Assembly: GCA_002732675.1 (NCBI GenBank)
Contig: NVRR01000074.1
Span: 1 to 11,584, forward strand
Reading direction: 5' to 3'
Length of the DNA: 11,584 nucleotides
From: Sneathiella sp.
Lineage (GTDB): Bacteria; Pseudomonadota; Alphaproteobacteria; Sneathiellales; Sneathiellaceae
In this document: positions 5,860 to 11,584 of the stretch, one piece after another
How the letters are laid out: each line of letters starts with the position of its first letter
Numbering within the stretch: position 1 is the first letter of the stretch
Translations under genes and position numbers: made by a program
Notes under the pieces: model-generated
What the model was told of the DNA's origin: nothing
Database searches by the model: none
Seen by the model: only the letters and a program-made list of their open reading frames with translations

Positions 5860-7278
5860 ATGGCAGCAGAGCAGAAGAAAATGACCGCAGCGCAAATCAG
5901 CGGACTTGCCGCCATGCTGCTCGGCACCTTGGTGATTGCCAATGACTTTACCGCCTTGACTGTGGTCATTCCGGCCATAGAGAAGGCCTTTAATGCCGAC
6001 GTTACAACGGCGCAATGGGTCATTACTGGCTATGCATTGATTTTTGGGGTGTTTATTGTCACCGGTGGGCGGCTCGCCGATATGTACGGTCGCCGCCGTA
6101 TTTTCTTTATCGGAATGACTATTTTTGGCGTTTTTTCGGTTGTTGGCGGACTGGCGACGGATGTCTGGATGCTATTGATTGCCCGCAGCATCATGGGTAT
6201 CGGCGGTGCCATGGTCTGGCCAGCCATGCTCGGGCTTGCCTATACTCTGGTGCCGAAGGAAAAGGCGGCGCTGGTGGGCGGTATGATTATGGCCGTGGCC
6301 GGGTTTGGAAACTCAATGGGGCCACTATTGGGCGGCTTTTTTACCGATTTCGCTGATTGGCGGTGGATCTTTTTTACTAACCTTCCGGTGGCAATGATCG
6401 CCATTGGCGTCACCTATTGGGCAGTGGCCGACGACAGTCCGGAAAACCCTGAAGAGCGGATCGATTACCCCGGCGTGGCGACGCTTTCCCTTGGTTTGTT
6501 CGGCATCCTGCTGCTGATGGATATTGGTGCGGGTCTTGGCTGGTTTGATCCGGTTATTATCGGCCTGTTTTGCGGATCGGCCGCGTTTCTGTGTCTCTTC
6601 TTTTATATCGAGCGTAAAGCCGGAGACAATGCACTGGTGCCCAAGGATGTGATGGAGAACAAGAACTTTTTTGCCACCATAATGGCGACTTTGATGGTGT
6701 CGGCCGTCTTTTTCGGTGTGCTTCTCTATATGCCTCAATTTATGATGAAACAGCTGGGGTTCTCCGCCATTGAAGCCGGGGCGGGATTGCTGCCGGTGAT
6801 GGGGATGTTTGCCATCAGCTCCTTTTTCGCAGCGCCGGTTTATGACCGGCTTGGCCCCAAGGCCATTGTCTCCATCGGTGCCATTTGTCTCGGGGTGGGA
6901 ATTTTTATCCTGTCCCGCCTTGATGCCACCACGACCTATCCGGAACTGGTGCCGGGAATGGCAATTGTCGGGATCGGGGTCGGGCTTTTCTATTCTTCCA
7001 TCACCACCGCCGGGATCACCGCCGTTGACCCGTCGCGGACCAGTCTGGCGGGCGCCATTCTATTCATGTTCCAGAATGCCGGCGGGGCCATTGGGCTCGG
7101 GTTGAATACTGCCATTGTCGTCACCATGCAAAACCTGCCAGACGGCATCGCCCGGGCCTTTACGCTGGATGCGATTTTGGTCTTGGGCGGACTTCTGATT
7201 TGCCTGTTCTTTGTCGACGGGCCGTTCAGCTGGGAGAAACTGTTTTCCGGTTTTCGCTCGCAAAGCGATACGGAATAG
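5860..7278 (+). CDS. MFS transporter, DHA2 (EmrB/QacA-like) family, 14-TM
   Basis: Encodes 472 residues with about 14 hydrophobic helices, the pattern of DHA2 drug:proton antiporters of the inner membrane. TM1 carries Asp29 followed by TALTVVIPAI (the D1-like motif). Motif A, GGRLADMYGRRRIF, is intact at 69-82, and the TM5 antiporter motif C is recognisable in AVAGFGNSMGPLLGGFF (145-161). The short C-terminal tail FSWEKLFSGFRSQSDTE is cytoplasmic. DHA2 members export hydrophobic compounds, so export of a toxic substrate, intermediate or waste product is likelier than uptake; the adjacent MaoC-like gene ties it to CoA-related chemistry. The ATG at 5860 has AGAGGAAAAAGGG upstream. Its TAG stop is the first three bases of a perfect 15-bp inverted repeat. 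No accessory membrane-fusion (EmrA-like) gene is present in the window. Confidence 0.92.
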   Translation: MAAEQKKMTAAQISGLAAMLLGTLVIANDFTALTVVIPAIEKAFNADVTTAQWVITGYALIFGVFIVTGGRLADMYGRRRIFFIGMTIFGVFSVVGGLATDVWMLLIARSIMGIGGAMVWPAMLGLAYTLVPKEKAALVGGMIMAVAGFGNSMGPLLGGFFTDFADWRWIFFTNLPVAMIAIGVTYWAVADDSPENPEERIDYPGVATLSLGLFGILLLMDIGAGLGWFDPVIIGLFCGSAAFLCLFFYIERKAGDNALVPKDVMENKNFFATIMATLMVSAVFFGVLLYMPQFMMKQLGFSAIEAGAGLLPVMGMFAISSFFAAPVYDRLGPKAIVSIGAICLGVGIFILSRLDATTTYPELVPGMAIVGIGVGLFYSSITTAGITAVDPSRTSLAGAILFMFQNAGGAIGLGLNTAIVVTMQNLPDGIARAFTLDAILVLGGLLICLFFVDGPFSWEKLFSGFRSQSDTE

Positions 7279-7315
7279 TTAACTCAGTCAACTATTTATG
7301 TGACTGAGTTAACTA
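7276..7315. repeat. perfect 15-bp inverted repeat between convergent operons
   Basis: TAGTTAACTCAGTCA (7276-7290) and TGACTGAGTTAACTA (7301-7315) are exact reverse complements separated by a 10-bp loop, ACTATTTATG. The left arm starts with the stop codon of the DHA2 transporter. The stem is only one third G/C and no U tract follows on either strand, so it is an unusual terminator at best. The left part (7276-7294) is itself a near-perfect 19-bp palindrome centred on ACTCAGT, a shape seen in regulator operators. A bidirectional terminator, a paired operator or a remnant element are all possible. Confidence 0.85.
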
Positions 7316-7345
7316 AAATTAGAGATTTTCAGCAATTAGGGGGTA

Positions 7346-8338
7346 TCAGTTTAGCGATAGCCATAGCCGGAGGAGATGACGTTTACGTTCCCGTTCGGGG
7401 TAATCTTGATACTCTGTCCGGGCATGAACGATGCTGTGGTTGGAGATAAATTGGATATCGCCGGGCTCCAGGTACATATCGAGATGGAATTCGTCTGAGG
7501 CTGCAAGTTCATCATAAAGATCGAGGGTCTTCGCCGTGATTTCATCAAACTGTCCGCCGTCCGTAAACCGCGCGGCGGAGCGCATGTATTCGCTATGAAA
7601 AAACGTCCGTAAAATCCCATCGGCATGGCAGCAGGCGGGGCGTTTATAATACCCCCTCTGGCCCTTGTTTTCCTCCCCGCGTCGGTCGATCATAAAGGGT
7701 TCGAACAGTCGGGCGGCGAGGGCGGGATCCCGATCCGAAATCTCGTTATAGATAGCGACGGAACTGGCAATACGGCTTTGCCCGCCGTCCTTGGCGGCAT
7801 GCAAACAGAGCAACCCGACCACATCGGCAGCATCGCAATGAAAGTCGATATTCCCGGCGGTCCGATAGCGGCGGACCAGCGGATTTGTTCGCTCTTCCGA
7901 ATAGTCAATGACATGCCCGAGCAGCTCATTATCGGGGTTTTGCGCGCCGGGAATGCCAAGGTAATGGCCCAGACCCCAATAGGCGAGGGTGCTATCTTCT
8001 TCCCCCCAAACTGCCACGGGCAGTCCTTTGATCAGCACAAAGCCAGGGCCATTCTGAACGGCGTCCCGCCAGCTGTTGATTTTTGGCCCGAGTGTTGGCA
8101 GCGGGAAAGTCTCGCGGCTAAGGTCGGCCATGTCCATAGCGTCGGCTTTTACATGATCCACAGCATAGCGGATTTCCCTTAAATCGGTGGGAGTTAGCCG
8201 GTAAGTCCAGTCTTCGGGCCGGGCGCGCATGTCGGCGCCGCGCCAGTCGGCGGACGAGATAACCTTTCCCTCTGGCATCGATTTGTGGGGGCGGTCGAAA
8301 TAATAGCGGCTTTGCTCGCCAAAGGATCTGAAGGCCAT
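7346..8338 (-). CDS. TauD/TfdA-superfamily 2-oxoglutarate-dependent dioxygenase
   Basis: Encodes 330 residues, a non-heme Fe(II)/2-oxoglutarate oxygenase distinct from the TfdA-like protein in this window. The iron ligands are His167 and Asp169 in NIDFHCDAADVVGLLCL, and His305 in SNHSIVHARTEYQD. Arg320 and Arg324 in RHLLRLW have the R-x3-R spacing seen around the 2-oxoglutarate-binding arginine of TauD. The N-terminal third (YRLTPTDLREIRYAVDHVK, GPGFVLIKGLP) is typical of the clavaminate-synthase-like branch. The ATG at 8338 has AGGA about 8 nt upstream and lies 9 bp after the flavoprotein stop, so it is the distal gene of the aldehyde dehydrogenase operon. It probably hydroxylates a small acid in that pathway; the substrate cannot be read from the sequence. 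Confidence 0.9.
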   Translation of the reverse strand: MAFRSFGEQSRYYFDRPHKSMPEGKVISSADWRGADMRARPEDWTYRLTPTDLREIRYAVDHVKADAMDMADLSRETFPLPTLGPKINSWRDAVQNGPGFVLIKGLPVAVWGEEDSTLAYWGLGHYLGIPGAQNPDNELLGHVIDYSEERTNPLVRRYRTAGNIDFHCDAADVVGLLCLHAAKDGGQSRIASSVAIYNEISDRDPALAARLFEPFMIDRRGEENKGQRGYYKRPACCHADGILRTFFHSEYMRSAARFTDGGQFDEITAKTLDLYDELAASDEFHLDMYLEPGDIQFISNHSIVHARTEYQDYPERERKRHLLRLWLSLN

Positions 8339-8347
8339 TTTGGTATC

Positions 8348-9841
8348 CTAATGCTGTTCTTGGCAGTAATCAGCGGCGGAGGCTCCGGCGATTTTGCCAA
8401 AAACCGCGCCATTGATGAGCCCGGTGCCGCCGGGGTAATTGTGATAGAAAATGCCGCCAACAATCTCACCCGCCGCAAATAATCCGGGGATGTCGGCAAG
8501 GTCGGTGCTTTGCACGGCGGCGTGCCCATTGATGCGAAGGCCGCCGAACGTAAAGGTGACGCCGCAGGTGATGGCATAGGCTTCAAATGGGCCGTCTTCA
8601 ATAAGGTTGGCCCAGTTGGATTTGGGCACGACGAGCCCTGTGGTTCCCCGGCCATCCTTGACATTGGGATCGAAGGGAATGTCTGTTTTGATGGCAGCAT
8701 TATAATCGCGAATGGTTGCTAAAAAGGCGGCGGGATCGACACCTTCTAGCTTTTCGGCCAAGGCCTCCAACGTTGGGGCAGAGACTTTGGTCACCTGTTT
8801 GATCCGGTATTCATCGCGGAGCAAATGTATCACTTTGGAATCGAAAACCTGCCAGGCGAAATTGCCCGTCTGGTTCAGGACCTCGCGGCCATATTTGGCA
8901 TAGGTATAATTGCGGAAATCCGCCCCCTCATCGACAAAGCGCTGGCCTTCGGCATTGATGAGAATTCCGAAGGGATAGGAATGTTTCTGGAAGCCGTCAC
9001 CAACCGCCAAATCGCCAAATTCCGGGGCATTGCGATCCCAGCCGACGGCATGACAGCCCGACCAGTTGCCCGCCGTGCTGGCGCCGATATCGATGGCCAT
9101 TTTGGCGCCGTCACCATTGTTAAAAGCGGTGCCGCGGACCTTCGCGAGATCCCAGCCCGGTCCTAGATATCGTGTCCGCATTTCCGGACTTGATTGAAAC
9201 CCGCCGCTCGCCAAAACCACAGTTTTCGCCGTGATTTCTTTTAGCTCGCCATTGTGGCGAACACGGACACCGGTCACTTTGTTGCCATCGAACAGCAGAT
9301 TAAGCGCCCTCGCGTCATACCAGACGTCAACGTTGCGCTTTTTGGCGCTGGCGGTGAGCGCATCCACAAGACCGGGACCGCCGCCCACGGATTCCACCGT
9401 TAGTCCGCCCCAGAATTTGAATTTCCCACCGATTTTAAATGCCTGACGGCCGTAAATAGGCACAAAACGCACGCCTTTTTCCCGCATCCAGTTGATCGTC
9501 TCGAAACTGCGGCGGACCAAAAGCTCGCAAAGGTCCGGATTGGTGCGGAACTGGGTGACGCGGAACATATCATCGAAGAATTGATCTTCCGTATAGGTGC
9601 CGAAATCCGTGGTTTCAATCTCGGTCTCTGACAGGTCCGGCATGACTTTCTGTAAATCCTCAACGCCGTTATAGGCGAAGCGGATGGCCCCCGCTGTAAA
9701 GCGCGAATTGCCGCCATTAAGGTCTTCTGGTGCGCATTCAAGCACCAGGACTTTGCAGCCTTTTTCCTCGGCGCTTAACGCCGCACAAAAGGCCGCATTC
9801 CCGGCGCCAACCACCACAACATCATACATCTCTTCACTCAT
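8348..9841 (-). CDS. TcuA-like FAD-dependent dehydrogenase (fumarate reductase/succinate dehydrogenase flavoprotein family)
   Basis: Encodes 497 residues. The N-terminal Rossmann FAD site is YDVVVVGAGNAAFCAALSA with the ADP-binding acid in VLVLECAPE, followed by GGNSRFTAGAIRFAYNGV. A middle capping domain includes FVPIYGRQAFKIGGKFKFWGG, and the C-terminal FAD block FAAGEIVGGIFYHNYPGGTGLINGAVFG ends the protein. The overall pattern is that of proteins annotated as tricarballylate dehydrogenase TcuA, which oxidises tricarballylate to cis-aconitate; relatives include urocanate reductase and 3-ketosteroid dehydrogenases. No TcuB electron-transfer or TcuC transporter gene is adjacent, so the true substrate may differ, although an alpha,beta-desaturation of a carboxylate is the likely chemistry. 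The ATG at 9841 is chosen because MSEEMYDVV fits the family; 9847 and 9829 are alternatives. It overlaps the end of the dehydrogenase gene by 8 bp (ATGAGTGA), indicating translational coupling. Confidence 0.88.
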   Translation of the reverse strand: MSEEMYDVVVVGAGNAAFCAALSAEEKGCKVLVLECAPEDLNGGNSRFTAGAIRFAYNGVEDLQKVMPDLSETEIETTDFGTYTEDQFFDDMFRVTQFRTNPDLCELLVRRSFETINWMREKGVRFVPIYGRQAFKIGGKFKFWGGLTVESVGGGPGLVDALTASAKKRNVDVWYDARALNLLFDGNKVTGVRVRHNGELKEITAKTVVLASGGFQSSPEMRTRYLGPGWDLAKVRGTAFNNGDGAKMAIDIGASTAGNWSGCHAVGWDRNAPEFGDLAVGDGFQKHSYPFGILINAEGQRFVDEGADFRNYTYAKYGREVLNQTGNFAWQVFDSKVIHLLRDEYRIKQVTKVSAPTLEALAEKLEGVDPAAFLATIRDYNAAIKTDIPFDPNVKDGRGTTGLVVPKSNWANLIEDGPFEAYAITCGVTFTFGGLRINGHAAVQSTDLADIPGLFAAGEIVGGIFYHNYPGGTGLINGAVFGKIAGASAADYCQEQH

Positions 9842-10760
9842 CCTCATTGTCCAATTGCGCGAGATAGTCCGCGTGGCTGGTGCCCGATACCATATTGATC
9901 AGGGCCGGGAAATATTCCGCGCCAAATCCTGCCGCGCTGGAGCGTTCCAGCATTCCCTTGGCCAGCTCCGCCGAAGGTGTCTCGACGCCCATATCTTTCG
10001 CCAGTGCCAATGCATAGGTGATGTCTTTATGGGCGTAGTCAGTACCGAAGGCTTGCAGCGGAAATTTATTGGGGACCATGGCTTTGCGGCCGTGATTACG
10101 AAGGGCGAAACTGTCGGCAGAACCCAAACTTAAAATATCCACAAGCTTGTCCCGCGACACCCCGGCGCGCTCGGCGGTTACAAACGCCTCCGACAGCGCA
10201 ACGACAGTCTGAAACAGCACCATGTTATTCATCAGCTTCACCACCTGACCGGTACCGATATCGCCGCAATGGGTGATTTCCTCGGCGGCGGCGGCGAGAT
10301 AGGGGCGGATTTTTGCAAATAGTTCCGGGCTGCCGCCGACCATAATACTTAAAGTTCCGTCGATGGCCGCTTGCCGAGTGCGGGCAACGGGCGCGTCGGC
10401 GAAGGCGATATCTTTGGCCTTGGCGGCCTCAAAAATTTCGCGGGTCAGAATGACGGGACAGGTGCTGAGATCAACAATAATTTGGCCGGGAGTGCCATGG
10501 GCGAGCAATCCGTCTTCGCCCAGCATGACTTTTTCCACCTCCGGCCCGCCGGGGAGGGAGAGGAATATTATATCCGCGGCGGCGCAGAGGCTGGCAAAAT
10601 CCGTCGCCACTTCCGCCCCAATATCGGCCAGCCTTGCCACCGGATCGGGGTTGAGGTCCATCACCGTCATCGGGCCAAAGCCGCCTTTGGTGATATTAGC
10701 GCAAATAGGTTCCCCCATCACACCGAGGCCGATAAAGCCCAGTTTTTTGATGCTTGTCAC
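9834..10760 (-). CDS. 3-hydroxyisobutyrate dehydrogenase-family (beta-hydroxyacid) dehydrogenase
   Basis: Encodes 308 residues, an NAD(P)-dependent beta-hydroxyacid dehydrogenase. The dinucleotide-binding motif GFIGLGVMG is at 8-16, the sheet and loop LPGGPEVEKVM at 69-79, the catalytic lysine Lys175 in GTGQVVKLMNNM with Asn179, and the C-terminal helical domain contains HKDITYALALAKDMGVETP (244-262). The substrate loop normally DAPVSGG reads DAPVARTRQAAIDGTL (122-137), so small residues are replaced by Ala, Arg and Thr; substrate preference is probably unlike 3-hydroxyisobutyrate. Oxidation of a hydroxyacid to a semialdehyde or keto-acid would feed the aldehyde dehydrogenase encoded just upstream. 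The GTG start at 10760 has AGGAAAG a few bases before it and follows the aldehyde dehydrogenase stop by 8 bp. No in-frame ATG fits better. Confidence 0.92.
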   Translation of the reverse strand: MTSIKKLGFIGLGVMGEPICANITKGGFGPMTVMDLNPDPVARLADIGAEVATDFASLCAAADIIFLSLPGGPEVEKVMLGEDGLLAHGTPGQIIVDLSTCPVILTREIFEAAKAKDIAFADAPVARTRQAAIDGTLSIMVGGSPELFAKIRPYLAAAAEEITHCGDIGTGQVVKLMNNMVLFQTVVALSEAFVTAERAGVSRDKLVDILSLGSADSFALRNHGRKAMVPNKFPLQAFGTDYAHKDITYALALAKDMGVETPSAELAKGMLERSSAAGFGAEYFPALINMVSGTSHADYLAQLDNEDE

Positions 10761-10768
10761 ATTCTTTC

Positions 10769-11584
10769 CTAACCTTGAAATCCACCGAGATAGAGGCTTT
10801 TTGATTGTTGATAGGCGCGAAGCCCCTGCAGTCCTTTTTCGCGTCCCAAGCCGCTATCTTTATAGCCGCCAAACGGCGCGGCAATGCTGAGCTGCTTGTA
10901 TGTGTTGATCCAGACCGTGCCCGCTCCGATGGCGCGGCCCGTTTTCCACGCCTTGGTTACGTCCTTCGACCAGATACCCGCAGCAAGCCCGAATTCCGTA
11001 TCATTGGCGAGATCGATGACTTCCTCTGTGGTGTCAAACGGCAACGCGACGAGGACGGCACCAAATATTTCCTCCTGTACGACGCGGGAGCTGTGGGGCA
11101 GGCCTTCTACAATGGTCGGCAAGTAATAGGCCCCCGCCTCATACTCCGGACCATCAGGGCGCGTGCCGCCAAGGGTAATTTTGCCGCCGTCTTCGCGGGC
11201 GATGTCCACATATTTTTCGACCCGCGCGCGCTGGATGAAGGATGCCATGGGACCAATGGTACTGTCTTTTGCCAACGGATCACCGGCCTTGATTTTGGCG
11301 GCCTCTGTCCGCACCCTTGCCATAAATTCATCATAGATGCTGCTTTCAACGAACAGCCGTGATCCGGCGACGCAGGACTGCCCGCCGGAGCCGAAAATGG
11401 CTGAGGTTACGCCTTTTGCTGCCGCCGCAAGGTCGGCATCGGCAAAGACAATATTGGGGGATTTGCCGCCGAGCTCGAATATGATCGGGATAAAGCGCGG
11501 CGCGGCGGCGCGGGCGATATGGCGGGCGGTTTCTGTGCCGCCGGTGAAGGAAATCATGGCCGTCTTTGGATGATCGACGATGGC
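10769..11584 (-). CDS. aldehyde dehydrogenase, C-terminal part (5' end beyond window)
   Basis: The visible 271 residues are the C-terminal part of a typical roughly 480-500-residue NAD(P)-dependent aldehyde dehydrogenase; the frame stays open to the last base, continuing upstream of the Met at 11557 as AIVDHPKTA. Landmarks are the coenzyme strand ISFTGGTETARHIA, the general base Glu in FELGGKSPN, the nucleophilic Cys in GSGGQSCVAGSR, then EEIFGAVLVALPF, NDTEFGLAAGIWSKD, and the C-terminal PFGGYKDSGLGREKG. These are all intact, so the enzyme should be active. It oxidises an aldehyde or semialdehyde to the acid. It is the first visible gene of the minus-strand operon that continues into the beta-hydroxyacid dehydrogenase 8 bp later. 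Substrate is not evident; semialdehydes or betaine-type aldehydes are all compatible. The promoter and true start lie outside the window. Confidence 0.95.
   Translation of the reverse strand, partial: AIVDHPKTAMISFTGGTETARHIARAAAPRFIPIIFELGGKSPNIVFADADLAAAAKGVTSAIFGSGGQSCVAGSRLFVESSIYDEFMARVRTEAAKIKAGDPLAKDSTIGPMASFIQRARVEKYVDIAREDGGKITLGGTRPDGPEYEAGAYYLPTIVEGLPHSSRVVQEEIFGAVLVALPFDTTEEVIDLANDTEFGLAAGIWSKDVTKAWKTGRAIGAGTVWINTYKQLSIAAPFGGYKDSGLGREKGLQGLRAYQQSKSLYLGGFQG

Noticed and set aside
7276..7315. Inverted repeat as terminal repeat of an insertion sequence
   Set aside because: The arms are only 10 bp apart with no transposase or target duplication; it is a hairpin, not the ends of an element.
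7625..8182. 185-codon plus-strand open frame within the second dioxygenase
   Set aside because: Antisense to conserved iron-binding residues of the dioxygenase; no ribosome site or domain pattern.
8194..8700. 168-codon minus-strand frame overlapping the flavoprotein/dioxygenase junction
   Set aside because: Different frame from two well-supported genes; composition (Ser/Pro/Ala-rich) is that of a frame shadow.

Overview
The window looks like part of a bacterial catabolic accessory locus, most likely from an alphaproteobacterium. The basis is moderately GC-rich coding DNA, GGAG/AGGA-type ribosome binding sites, tight operons with 8-31 bp gaps, and a protein mix (nitronate monooxygenase, crotonase and MaoC proteins, SnoaL-like protein, TfdA/TauD dioxygenases, TcuA-like flavoprotein) typical of xenobiotic- or lipid-degrading alphaproteobacteria. 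Taxonomy is inferred from style only. I see no rRNA, tRNA, CRISPR array, transposase or phage gene.

Layout, left to right. Positions 2-112 may hold the 3' end of a plus-strand gene. Next comes a minus-strand HxlR-type regulator (121-612), divergent from a nitronate monooxygenase (720-1697); a 21-bp imperfect palindrome lies between them. The monooxygenase ends in an intrinsic terminator that also contains the stop codon of a convergent crotonase-family gene (1738-2526). That gene is divergent from a two-gene operon of a SnoaL/NTF2-like protein (2620-3129) and a 12-TM MFS transporter (3138-4373). The transporter gene overlaps by 44 bp, tail to tail, a TfdA-like 2-oxoglutarate dioxygenase gene (4330-5229). 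Divergent from the latter is a second two-gene operon: a MaoC-like protein (5367-5828) and a 14-TM DHA2-type MFS transporter (5860-7278). A perfect 15-bp inverted repeat follows. The rest is one minus-strand operon, transcribed right to left: aldehyde dehydrogenase (cut by the window end), a 3-hydroxyisobutyrate-dehydrogenase-family enzyme, a TcuA-like FAD dehydrogenase, and a second TauD/TfdA-superfamily dioxygenase (7346-8338).

How they may work together (inference). The right-hand operon has all the oxidative steps of a small-molecule catabolic route: dioxygenase hydroxylation, flavin dehydrogenation, NAD(P)-linked oxidation of a beta-hydroxyacid and oxidation of an aldehyde to an acid. 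The left part supplies two transporters, a second dioxygenase resembling 2,4-D dioxygenase (possible ether cleavage by hydroxylation), a flavin monooxygenase, and two CoA-fold proteins. Both CoA-fold proteins keep their overall folds but lack the textbook catalytic residues, so they may carry out non-hydratase chemistry. The substrate cannot be named from sequence. The main novelty candidate is this combination of two 2-oxoglutarate dioxygenases, a TcuA-like flavoprotein, and non-canonical crotonase and MaoC proteins with dedicated transporters.
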